A DNA stretch of 64,000 nt from NCBI GenBank assembly GCA_039801505.1, contig JBDRUV010000001.1, forward strand, positions 1 through 64,000, in the 5' to 3' direction. The notes beneath the pieces were generated by a model that saw only the letters and a list, made by a program, of their open reading frames with translations, was not told where the DNA came from and did not search any database. The position numbers were made by a program, and so were the translations under genes. Numbering within the stretch: the first letter of the stretch is position 1; the number at the start of each line of letters is the position of its first letter. This document shows positions 46,256-53,806 of the stretch, one piece after another. This DNA is from a candidate division WOR-3 bacterium (GTDB taxonomy: Bacteria; Hydrothermota; Tepidihabitantia; Tepidihabitantales; CAIPLT01).

Positions 46256-46955
46256 TTATGCCTCCTTCTTGTGATTTTAGAAATTTCTGGTATAGATCTG
46301 GTCTACGCTCTTTGGTTAATTTTATTGCCTGTTCTTTGCGCCATGCGGCAATTTTTTGATGATTCCCAGAAAGTAGCACCTCCGGGACTCGATAACCGCG
46401 AAAATCTTGCGGTCGGGTATAATATGGGGCATCTAAAAGTCCGTGCATAAACGAATCCGTCGCAACCGATTCGCTACTTCCCACAACACCATCAATCAAC
46501 CGAACCACGGCCTCAAGAATTACTAAAGCTGCAGCTTCCCCACCAGCTAAGATATAATCGCCAATGGAGATTTCGTCGTCAATTAGATACGCCCGGACCC
46601 GCTCATCAACATCTTTGTATCGGCCACAGATCAGAATTAAATGCGGTTTACTGGCCAATTCTAAGGCTAATTCCTGATTAAACAGCCGTCCTTTAGGTGA
46701 CAGTAAAATTACATAGGAATCTTTTTCTCTAACACTTTCTGTGGCCTTAAAAATTGGTTCGGGTTTAAGAATCATGCCCGCACCACCACCAAATGGATAA
46801 TCATCCACCGTGCGGTAAGCGTCATCTGTGAAATCGCGCAGATCAATAGTTGCAATCTTCACCAGTTCTTTCTCTTGGGCAATGCGTAAAACACCAAACT
46901 TGAGGGGGCTTTCGAAATAACTAGGGAAGACTGTGATGATGTGGATGTACATCAT
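46248..46955 (-). CDS. trmD: tRNA (guanine-N1)-methyltransferase
   Basis: Makes m1G37 in tRNA, protecting the reading frame. The 235 residues have the SPOUT knot. Seen: ITVFPSYFESPLKFGVL, VDDYPFGGGAGMIL, SIGDYILAGGEAAALV, and GYRVPEVLLSGNH. The usual upstream neighbour rimM is missing; a 70-nt spacer with an inverted copy of part of rpsP lies there. Two ATGs (46955, 46952) are possible starts. Confidence 0.96.
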   Translation of the reverse strand: MMYIHIITVFPSYFESPLKFGVLRIAQEKELVKIATIDLRDFTDDAYRTVDDYPFGGGAGMILKPEPIFKATESVREKDSYVILLSPKGRLFNQELALELASKPHLILICGRYKDVDERVRAYLIDDEISIGDYILAGGEAAALVILEAVVRLIDGVVGSSESVATDSFMHGLLDAPYYTRPQDFRGYRVPEVLLSGNHQKIAAWRKEQAIKLTKERRPDLYQKFLKSQEGGING

Positions 46956-46978
46956 AAGATTTTATTAATAAAAAATAA

Positions 46979-47013
46979 CGGCACACGCGTGACGGCAAAT
47001 ATTTAGAAACGAT
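46979..47013 (-). repeat. Inverted copy of an rpsP segment in the khpA-trmD spacer
   Basis: Bases 46986-47011 are an exact 26-nt reverse complement of 47450-47475 inside rpsP (codons for bS16 residues 27-36). In the minus-strand transcript, flanking bases extend the pairing to 46979-47013 with 47448-47482: 35 consecutive pairs, 3 of them G-U. Because both arms are in the same operon mRNA, they can form a long-range duplex. Confidence 0.85.
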
Positions 47014-47025
47014 AAAGGTCAGGTG

Positions 47026-47256
47026 TTATTCTAAGATTTCGAGTTGCGCGCGTTTGCCTTGTTTCATGGCCGCGGCAGCAATGATTGTTCTCATTGCTTT
47101 CGCGGTTCGGCCTTCTTTGCCGATAATTTTGCCGAGGTCGCCTTGACCAACACGCAACTCGTAAATCAAAGTTTTTTCCCCGGCGATTTCCTTAATTGAG
47201 ACTTGATCAGGATGATCAACAAGCGCTTTTGCCATATATTCAATCAGTTCCTTCAT
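47026..47256 (-). CDS. khpA: KH-domain RNA-binding protein KhpA
   Basis: A 76-residue single KH domain (YlqC/KhpA family) that binds RNA, usually with KhpB, in cell-envelope regulation. Seen: the GxxG loop in [19 protein letters not shown]. Its GGAGG ribosome site and ATG lie within the last codons of rpsP, a 17-nt overlap indicating coupled translation. Confidence 0.93.
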   Translation of the reverse strand: MKELIEYMAKALVDHPDQVSIKEIAGEKTLIYELRVGQGDLGKIIGKEGRTAKAMRTIIAAAAMKQGKRAQLEILE

Positions 47257-47554
47257 GGTCTCCTCCTTGTTCGTTTTCCGAACGTGCTACGTCCAAGTTG
47301 ACTTGGACGTCTTGGGGTTTAGTTTGTTTTTTGTATCTTGTTATGAGTCGTTTGGTTGTATCGGTAGCTTGTGCACCTTTTGACAACCAGTAATCGACTC
47401 GTTCTAGATTAAGGGTTAGGTGTTTGGTTTTGGGATTATAGTGCCCGACCGTTTCTAAATATTTGCCGTCACGCGCGCGCCGGGAATCAGCCACTACAAT
47501 CCGATAAAGCGGCGCATTTCTTCGCCCAATCCGTTTTAGTCTTATTTTTACCAT
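47240..47554 (-). CDS. rpsP: 30S ribosomal protein bS16
   Basis: Small-subunit assembly protein. The correct start is ATG 47554, giving [12 protein letters not shown]; upstream in-frame codons lie in the promoter. The 104 residues include the bS16 core [13 protein letters not shown] and GRYNPK-like HYNPKTK, with a C-terminal extension of about 20 residues. Codons 25-36 carry the segment complementary to the downstream spacer at 46979-47013. It is first in the operon rpsP-khpA-trmD-rplS-rnhB-yraN; an AAGG ribosome site is present. Confidence 0.96.
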   Translation of the reverse strand: MVKIRLKRIGRRNAPLYRIVVADSRRARDGKYLETVGHYNPKTKHLTLNLERVDYWLSKGAQATDTTKRLITRYKKQTKPQDVQVNLDVARSENEQGGDHEGTD

Positions 47555-47571
47555 AAATCGCCTTAATATTA

Positions 47572-47599
47572 ATAATACCCAAATTATCGGATTTGTCAA
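47572..47599 (-). promoter_or_regulatory. Promoter of the rpsP operon
   Basis: Minus strand TTGACA (47599-47594), 16 bp, TATTAT (47577-47572), leaving a leader of about 11 nt with AAGG before ATG 47554. Confidence 0.7.
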
Positions 47600-47820
47600 G
47601 AGTAATTTGTTTAAAATTTTTTCGCCCTTGAATAATTCTTCAATCTTCTCACAATTTAAACCCGAAATATTTCCCGAACTCGCTGCGCTAAGAAGTTAAC
47701 CAACGCGATTGCGATTTTTTACTTCTCTAATTGACCGTGTAGGGGACTGTACCATATTTAAAGCCCTAAACCTGGTTGCCTTTGGTTTTCATACACTTAG
47801 AAAAATTTTTACCTAATAAA
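47600..47820. other. Intergenic stretch upstream of the rpsP operon
   Basis: AT-rich and without a convincing open frame. GGGGACTGTACC (47742-47753) may be a decayed copy of the GC-rich repeat. ffh, which often precedes rpsP, is absent. Confidence 0.4.
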
Positions 47821-47844
47821 AAACATTAGTTATAAATAATGTTT
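47821..47844 (-). terminator. Intrinsic terminator after lipA
   Basis: AAACATTA and TAATGTTT (47821-47828, 47837-47844) form an 8-bp hairpin with an 8-nt loop. On the minus strand it is followed directly by a run of T residues. The stem is AT-rich, so strength is uncertain. Confidence 0.55.
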
Positions 47845-47874
47845 AAAGGCGGATTATTAAGGGCTTATGGTTGT

Positions 47875-48708
47875 TTATTTGATAAAAGAACTTCTGATGA
47901 GTGGGCCGGATAAGACTTTTTTAAAACCAAGCTGGTAAGCGTAGTTCTCATATGCACGAAACTTTTCTGGTGCGACATATTGCTTAACCGGAAGTAAATT
48001 GGTTGCTGGGGTTAAATATTGGCCAATCGTTAAAATCTTCACACCGGCTTGTTTTAAATCGTAAATTGTCTCTTTTATCTCCGATTCGGTTTCGCCTAGC
48101 CCTAGCATAAAACCACTTTTGATCTCAATATTCGTACTGGTTTGTGCCGCATATTCTAAAACTTGTAACGAGCGCTCATAACTAGCCTTGGGATCGCGAA
48201 CGAGGGGAGTAAGGCGCCGGACGGTTTCCAGATTATGGGCAAAAACATCCGGCGAGGCTTTTAGCACGATATTTATTGCCTCCTGATCACCCTGAAAATC
48301 TGGCACTAAAATCTCAATTTTTACCGAAGAGGCAAATTGCTCACGAATCTTATTTATCACATAGGCAAAATGTCTTGCACCGCCGTCGGGAAGGTCATCG
48401 CGGGTCACCGAGGTGATAATGACATATTTTAAGCCCAATTTTTTTATAACCTCGATAATTTGATAAGCTTCGTTTGGGTTAATTGCCTGCTTAGGATTAC
48501 CGGTCTTGACTGCGCAAAACTTACATTTTCTGGTACATATAGTGCCTAAAATCATAAAGGTCATACCGCGTTTTGACCAGCAGGTCAGACGATTCGGACA
48601 GCGCGCTTCCACACATACCGTAGCCACATTCTCTTGAGCTAAAATTCTTTTTACTTGTTCGTATGAGGAACCTAGGGCTTTAGGAATTTTTAACCACGCT
48701 GGCTTCAT
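47875..48708 (-). CDS. lipA: Lipoyl synthase
   Basis: Radical-SAM enzyme that inserts two sulfurs into protein-bound octanoyl groups. The 277 residues show the auxiliary cluster cysteines (CVEARCPNRLTCW), the radical-SAM motif CTRKCKFC, SVTRDDLPDGGA, HNLETV, and the C-terminal SGPLIRSSF with the auxiliary-cluster Ser. No lipB or lipoylated enzyme gene is nearby. Single gene with a leaderless promoter. Confidence 0.96.
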   Translation of the reverse strand: MKPAWLKIPKALGSSYEQVKRILAQENVATVCVEARCPNRLTCWSKRGMTFMILGTICTRKCKFCAVKTGNPKQAINPNEAYQIIEVIKKLGLKYVIITSVTRDDLPDGGARHFAYVINKIREQFASSVKIEILVPDFQGDQEAINIVLKASPDVFAHNLETVRRLTPLVRDPKASYERSLQVLEYAAQTSTNIEIKSGFMLGLGETESEIKETIYDLKQAGVKILTIGQYLTPATNLLPVKQYVAPEKFRAYENYAYQLGFKKVLSGPLIRSSFIK

Positions 48709-48714
48709 TGATGA

Positions 48715-48743
48715 AGTATATCGGTTAACCGATTAGCTGTCAA
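48715..48743 (-). promoter_or_regulatory. Promoter of lipA, leaderless
   Basis: Minus strand TTGACA (48743-48738), 17 bp, TATACT (48720-48715). ATG at 48708 is 6 nt on. The -35 overlaps the last codons of mfd. Confidence 0.75.
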
Positions 48744-51700
48744 TTATGCGGTTTTAGTTTTTCTAAAGTAGCAATCAAGGTTTTTAAATCGCCTTTAAGG
48801 GAAATTTTTCTCCCTTGGGATATAATATTAATCTCATGGTTTTTAAAAATAATCTTTTCCACCCCGGCTTCTTTAGCATCAAGTCGAATTTTGGCAATTA
48901 TAAAGAGATTTTCCATCGTATGAGGGATTTGACCGTAACGGTCGATAAGCTCATCTCTTAAATCATTGATTTCTTGGGGATGCTCAATTGATAACAAGCG
49001 CTTATAAATTGCCATCCGAGCAAAACTATTAGAAATATACTCTTCTGGAATATAGGCCGAAATATCTAAAGAAAGCACCGGCTCGGGCTTTACCGGTTGA
49101 TTTTTAAGTTGAGCAATGGTTTCTTGTAACATTTTCCGATAGAGCGCAAATCCAATCTTGTTAATATGGCCGTGCTGTTCTGGTCCTAATAAGTTTCCAA
49201 CTCCCCTAATTTCCATATCGCGAATTGCTAGCCGAAAACCAGCTCCTAAACTTGAATAGGCTAAAAGCGCCGAAAGCCGTTTGTGATATGACTCATTAAA
49301 AGAAGTTTCCCGGGGTTTAAATACTTTGTGATCTGAGACAATAAAAAATGCATAGGCCTGCCGTGAGCCTCGGCCGACTCGGCCGCGCAATTGATGAAGC
49401 TCAGCCAGCCCAAAGGTTTCTGCGCGGTTAACAAATATCGTATTAGCGTTTGGTATATCAAGACCGGCCTCCACAATTGCAGTTGATAATAATACATCAT
49501 ACTTTTGAGCGATAAAGTCTAAATAGACCTCGGCTAAAGTTTTTTCAGGAAGCTTACTGTGAGCAACAGCGATGCGCCAGCTGGGATTAAGTTGTTTAAG
49601 CTGTTGGTAAATTTTATCGATTGTTTTAATTTCGTTATGAATAAAAAACACCTGACCACCACGGCCAAGTTCAAAATTTATTTTTTCGAAAATAAAGTCG
49701 TTATCCCAATAAATTACCTGAGTAATAATATCCTGACGACCAGCCGGTGGGGTATTAAGAATTGAAATATTAGAAATTCCAATTAACGCCCGATACAGTG
49801 AGCGGGGAATTGGAGTTGCCGAAAGCATTAAGACATCGACATTAGCTTTTAATTTTTTTATTTGTTCTTTCTGAAGCACACCAAATTTATGTTCTTCGTC
49901 AATAATCAATAGACCTAAATCGTAAAACTCCACCTCAGGTTTAAGTAAACTGTGGGTACCAACTATTAAGTCAATTTTACCTCTTTTTAAATCATTGAGA
50001 ATCTCCTGGGCTTTTTTTCTTGGGGTTAACCGCGAAAGCATTTCAATTCGCACTGGTAGTTCTTTAAGCCGGCTATTAAAGTTCTGATAATGCTGATAAG
50101 CTAAGATGGTGCTCGGAACAAGTACTGCGACCTGCTTCAAGTTACTAAGAACTTTTACAGCGGCACGTAAGGCAACTTCAGTTTTACCGAATCCATTATC
50201 GCCGCACAAAAGGCGTTCCATCGGATGAGGACTTTCAAGATCTTTAAAAACTTCCTCGATTACTGTCAATTGATCTGGAGTTTCTTCGTAGGGAAAACTA
50301 AGCGCTACAAGTGACTGCCATTCGTCATCACCCAAAAAAGGTATTTTCCGAGCTAAATTTCTTTGAGCATAAAGCGTAAGGAGTTCTTTTAGGTATCTTT
50401 CTTGGGCAGCGCGGGCCTTTCTTTTTAGAGTCAACCACCGAGAGGATCCCAAAACACTGAGGGCTGGAGGATCATCAGTCGTACCAATGTATCGTTCGAT
50501 TAAATTCATGTTTTCCACGGGCACATAAAGTCTTTGGTCTTTGGCATACCTAATCTTAATAAAATCTTTTATTGTATTTTGAACTTCAAGTTTAGTAATT
50601 TCTTCAAACTGCCCAATTCCGTAGTCAACATGGACCACATAGTCGCCTTTTTGAAGTCCTAAAAGATCGTCGATTGGTTGGCCGTGAAATTTGCGCGGCT
50701 TAAGTTTTTGAAGATGCTGACCAAAAAGTTCGTTTTCGGTTAAGACACATAAGCCATCGTTACGGGCTTCAAAACCACGATCAAGTTCACCAACCAAATA
50801 AGTCGGTTTGTTACCCAGAAGATCTGCAAGCCGTTCGTATCGGCTTTGTGCTGATAGAATTATAAAGTATTTAGTTTGAACGGTTTCTAGTTCTGACTTA
50901 AGAAGTTTTAAGTTTCCGTAATACTGAGGAGGAGCTTCTAATCCAAAATCAATTTGAGGATTATCGTTTTCAGGTTTTTGTTCTAAAAAAATCGTTTTTA
51001 TATTCGGATTAATTGTGATAAAATAATTAACAGCCGAACTTCGTTTATCTAATGTGGTAACTAAAATAATATCTTTGGAAAGTACCTCTTTTAATGTAAG
51101 AAAAACCTGGGAAGTTTGAGTATTAAGAAAAATTTCTTCGGTATCGAGGAGAAAAATAGATCTTTGGGTAATTGGGTCAAATCTACGTATTGAGATTACT
51201 TTGTTGTCAAAAAATTCGATTCGAACCGGAAAATTTTGACCTTCTGGAAATATATCAACGATGCTTCCGCGTTGAGCATATTCGCCAGGTTCTGAAACAA
51301 AATCGGTTTCTTTGTAATTTGTGTTATTCAGCCAAGCAACTAAAGTTTCTTTTTTTAACTCAATATCTCTAGTAATTTTTATTCGATTGTTTTTCCAATA
51401 TTCGGGCTTTAATACTTTACGCTCTAAATCTTCTTTGGTAAGTAGAAAAATCCTTGGATTTGAATTTTGCAAATACAGCGATTTTTCAGTTGGATGATTT
51501 TCACTAGTTATAAAAACCTTATTTCTTGGTAAAATTTTACTAATGGTGTGATAGTAGCTACTGATGCGCTCCCGAGCGGAATCAATAAAAACTAGATCTT
51601 TATTGGTAAGTTGGAAAACGTTAATAAGAAAAAACGGTTTGGCGCCGGCTAAGTTGTTTACCCAGAAAAATTTTTGCTCGGTTTGAGTTTTAAAGATCGC

Positions 51701-51754
51701 TGATAGCTGAGTGTTTGCCTTAAGAATTAAAAAATTTTCATATACCACGCGCAC
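48740..51754 (-). CDS. mfd: Transcription-repair coupling factor Mfd
   Basis: Removes stalled RNA polymerase and recruits UvrA. The 1004 residues, starting at GTG, are slightly shorter than typical (about 1100-1150), mostly in the N-terminal UvrB-like part. Seen: the RNA-polymerase-binding domain (DYVVHVDYGIGQFEEI, about residues 365-380), helicase motifs GDNGFGKTEVALRAA, IDEEHKFGV, LSATPIPRSLY and QLRGRVGRG, and a C-terminal TRCF domain. It follows the microprotein gene and may share its transcript. Confidence 0.95.
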   Translation of the reverse strand: MRVVYENFLILKANTQLSAIFKTQTEQKFFWVNNLAGAKPFFLINVFQLTNKDLVFIDSARERISSYYHTISKILPRNKVFITSENHPTEKSLYLQNSNPRIFLLTKEDLERKVLKPEYWKNNRIKITRDIELKKETLVAWLNNTNYKETDFVSEPGEYAQRGSIVDIFPEGQNFPVRIEFFDNKVISIRRFDPITQRSIFLLDTEEIFLNTQTSQVFLTLKEVLSKDIILVTTLDKRSSAVNYFITINPNIKTIFLEQKPENDNPQIDFGLEAPPQYYGNLKLLKSELETVQTKYFIILSAQSRYERLADLLGNKPTYLVGELDRGFEARNDGLCVLTENELFGQHLQKLKPRKFHGQPIDDLLGLQKGDYVVHVDYGIGQFEEITKLEVQNTIKDFIKIRYAKDQRLYVPVENMNLIERYIGTTDDPPALSVLGSSRWLTLKRKARAAQERYLKELLTLYAQRNLARKIPFLGDDEWQSLVALSFPYEETPDQLTVIEEVFKDLESPHPMERLLCGDNGFGKTEVALRAAVKVLSNLKQVAVLVPSTILAYQHYQNFNSRLKELPVRIEMLSRLTPRKKAQEILNDLKRGKIDLIVGTHSLLKPEVEFYDLGLLIIDEEHKFGVLQKEQIKKLKANVDVLMLSATPIPRSLYRALIGISNISILNTPPAGRQDIITQVIYWDNDFIFEKINFELGRGGQVFFIHNEIKTIDKIYQQLKQLNPSWRIAVAHSKLPEKTLAEVYLDFIAQKYDVLLSTAIVEAGLDIPNANTIFVNRAETFGLAELHQLRGRVGRGSRQAYAFFIVSDHKVFKPRETSFNESYHKRLSALLAYSSLGAGFRLAIRDMEIRGVGNLLGPEQHGHINKIGFALYRKMLQETIAQLKNQPVKPEPVLSLDISAYIPEEYISNSFARMAIYKRLLSIEHPQEINDLRDELIDRYGQIPHTMENLFIIAKIRLDAKEAGVEKIIFKNHEINIISQGRKISLKGDLKTLIATLEKLKPHN

Positions 51755-51784
51755 TTCGTTTAGGTGGGTGTAATTTTTAACTTC

Positions 51785-51830
51785 CTACTACTAACTATTT
51801 GGTATCGCTATTTACTTTTCTTAGTAGTAG
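51785..51830 (-). repeat. Perfect 10-bp inverted repeat across the microprotein stop codon
   Basis: CTACTACTAA (51785-51794) and TTAGTAGTAG (51821-51830) are exact reverse complements with 26 nt between. The stop codon of the microgene lies in the loop. No T-run follows on the minus strand, so it is not a canonical terminator; it might attenuate read-through into mfd. Confidence 0.6.
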
Positions 51831-51867
51831 TTTTTTTGGTTTTAGTTGTTTTTTTGGCGCAAGGCAT
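51808..51867 (-). CDS. 19-residue Lys/Thr-rich microprotein
   Basis: ATG at 51867 reads MPCAKKTTKTKKTTTKKSK and stops at TAG (51810-51808). Nine of 19 residues are Lys and seven are Thr. GGAG lies 5 nt upstream and a near-consensus promoter precedes it, so translation is credible despite the size. Composition resembles tails of histone-H1-like or small basic ribosomal proteins, suggesting nucleic-acid binding (inference). It sits between dnaA and mfd. Too short for standard gene finding; a leader-peptide role for mfd is an alternative. Confidence 0.55.
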   Translation of the reverse strand: MPCAKKTTKTKKTTTKKSK

Positions 51868-51896
51868 AGTTACTCCTTTATGAGCTTTACATTAAA

Positions 51897-51924
51897 ATTA
51901 TACATTTTATAGCCGGCTTGTCAA
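51897..51924 (-). promoter_or_regulatory. Strong promoter of the microprotein gene
   Basis: Minus strand TTGACA (51924-51919), 16 bp, TATAAT (51902-51897): both hexamers perfect. A leader of about 20 nt carries GGAG. Confidence 0.8.
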
Positions 51925-52245
51925 GTGAAAAAATTGATTCCTTAAACCTTAAGATAAATAGTAATTTAACCCTTAAAAATCACTAATGACAGTTTAATAG
52001 TGCCACGCTGGATCAGCAATAAATTGTAATATTCTTTATTTTAATTGCTATGATTTAAAAGAAATAATAATTATACTTTTTTTATTATAAATGTGGATAA
52101 CTGCGAAAAAGAGACAATAGCAATATAATACCAAGGAAAAATCCGGGAACACGTTTTGTTGCTTTTCAACATTTTAAGGAGCAACAATAAAAATCACAGC
52201 AGAAGGAACTATCATTACAACACGTTCGGTCTTAAAGTAACAATT
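51925..52245. other. AT-rich gap downstream of dnaA with a DnaA box
   Basis: No convincing gene. A long A/T tract (about 52020-52090) is followed by TGTGGATAA (52092-52100), the reverse complement of the DnaA box TTATCCACA. A further box, TTATCCACA at 52257-52265, lies just inside the end of dnaA. The stretch could be an unwinding region paired with the boxes upstream of dnaA. Confidence 0.5.
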
Positions 52246-53580
52246 TTATTCACCAGTTATCCACATCGCAATTTGTTCTAAGTCTTTACTAATTGACTCG
52301 TCTTGTTTTTTTAGGTTAGTGATTTTCTCAATTGCATGAATCACCGTTGAGTGATCCTTACCTCCTAAATATGCGCCAATCTCTTTTAACGAAAGGCCAC
52401 AAACAGACCTAAGAAAATACATTGCAACCTGCCGGGCTAAAGCTAAGTTTTGGGTGCGTTCCTTGGATTGTAATTGTTCAATTGTTACATTATAATGATT
52501 GGCAACAACCTCTAAAATCTTCATAGGTTTTGGTAATGGTCGATGTGAGAAAAGATCGGAAAGTACTTGCCTTGCAACCTCAACTGTTATGGGTGTATTA
52601 GTCAGGGAAGCATAACCACCAAGTCTAATCAATGCACCTTCGAGCTCTCTAATGTTGGTTTTGATGTTTTCAGCAATAAAATAAATCACATCGGGTCCGA
52701 TTTTAATGTTTTCCTGTTTAGCTTTATTATTAAGAATCGCAATTCTGGTTTCTATGTCCGGCGGCTTTAAATCACACACCATACCGGAAAGCAACCGGGA
52801 AACCAACCGTTCTTCCAGGGTTGGAATTTCACGGGGTGGGCGATCAGAGGTAAATACAATTTGTTTGCCCATCATTTGGAGATGATTGAACAGATGAAAA
52901 ACGTCTTCTTGGAGGCGTTCTTTCCCTTTAAGGTAATGAATATCATCGAGTAACAACAGATCTAAATTTCGGTATTTATTATTAAAAATACTGGGATTAC
53001 GGTCTTGAATGGATTGAATTAAGTTTAAGAACATTTCTTCGGCCGGCGTGTAACAAACTTTTAAGTGTGGAAACTTTTGCTTCACGTAATTACCAATTGC
53101 ATGAAGTAGGTGAGTTTTGCCTAAACCTACCCCGCCATAAATAAATAGCGGATTGTATGCTTTAGCTGGGGCATCGGCCACAGCCTTAGCTGCGGCGTAG
53201 CAGAGACGATTGGATTCTCCAACGATAAAGTTTTCGAAAGTATAACGTGGCGAAAGCTTGGAATCGTTAGTGAGACTCAAATTTCGATCTATCAGGCTAG
53301 TTTTGAGAGGAATATTTGGCTCTTTTTTAACGCGAAAATCAATTTGGAGCTCTTTTAAGTTTAATTTTTCTAGCACCACCCGGAGTTGACTCAAATAATA
53401 TTGCGTAATCCATTCGATGAAGAACTGGTTTGGGGCCTCAAGAATTAACTTGTGATCAGTTAGCTCTACAGGAGTTAAAACACCAAACCAGGTGTTTACA
53501 ATTTCTCTTTGTAAAACTTGATGCAAACCATCGATCACCTGTTTCCAAATTAAATTCAACTCTTTTACATCTTTTTCCAC
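52246..53580 (-). CDS. dnaA: Chromosomal replication initiator DnaA
   Basis: Binds DnaA boxes and opens oriC. Start chosen: GTG 53580, because GGGGGTG (53591-53585) just upstream pairs with the anti-Shine-Dalgarno; a TTG at 53595 is the longer alternative. About 444 residues. Seen: N-terminal domain I (IWKQVIDGLHQVLQ), Walker A YGGVGLGKTHLLHAIGN, Walker B LLLDDIHYL, the RLVSRLLSGM arginine region, and the C-terminal DNA-binding domain with ARQVAMYFLR and LGGKDHSTVIHAI. dnaN does not follow it here. Confidence 0.97.
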   Translation of the reverse strand: MEKDVKELNLIWKQVIDGLHQVLQREIVNTWFGVLTPVELTDHKLILEAPNQFFIEWITQYYLSQLRVVLEKLNLKELQIDFRVKKEPNIPLKTSLIDRNLSLTNDSKLSPRYTFENFIVGESNRLCYAAAKAVADAPAKAYNPLFIYGGVGLGKTHLLHAIGNYVKQKFPHLKVCYTPAEEMFLNLIQSIQDRNPSIFNNKYRNLDLLLLDDIHYLKGKERLQEDVFHLFNHLQMMGKQIVFTSDRPPREIPTLEERLVSRLLSGMVCDLKPPDIETRIAILNNKAKQENIKIGPDVIYFIAENIKTNIRELEGALIRLGGYASLTNTPITVEVARQVLSDLFSHRPLPKPMKILEVVANHYNVTIEQLQSKERTQNLALARQVAMYFLRSVCGLSLKEIGAYLGGKDHSTVIHAIEKITNLKKQDESISKDLEQIAMWITGE

Positions 53581-53595
53581 ATCACACCCCCACAA

Positions 53596-53806
53596 TTAAA
53601 CACAGTTTATGTACACAAATTATAAATTTATCCACACAGTTTTCCACATCATAAATACGATGTAAGTTTATGATAACCAATAACTTGTATATTGTGTTAG
53701 TAATTATCCACATTTTCTGTTTTAAGTGCTACTGCAAAATTTGGGTACAAACAGTAGCGAATGCTCACTATAATTTTCTTGGAAGAACAAATTTTGTCAA
53801 GAGAAA
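53596..53806. other. Probable replication origin (DnaA boxes upstream of dnaA)
   Basis: Two perfect DnaA boxes TTATCCACA (53628-53636 and 53704-53712) and two one-mismatch boxes (TTATGTACA 53607-53615; TTTTCCACA 53640-53648) lie in 211 AT-rich bases between hypF and dnaA, the classical place for oriC. Two further boxes lie at the other end of dnaA (52092-52100, 52257-52265). Confidence 0.72.

Noticed and set aside
46986-47011. A second, degenerate copy of rpsP on the plus strand
   Set aside because: Similarity stops after about 26 nt and no longer ribosomal-protein frame exists on that strand. It is an inverted fragment, not a gene copy.
51785-51830. TAG/CTA triplet runs as a DnaA-trio element
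   Set aside because: They are not adjacent to a DnaA box (nearest is about 260 bp away) and form part of a perfect inverted repeat across the microprotein gene.
52180-52245. A short plus-strand ORF beginning with ATA behind AAGGAG
   Set aside because: It has no standard start codon, is only 17 codons long, and has no promoter of the local type. It lies in the gap convergent to dnaA.
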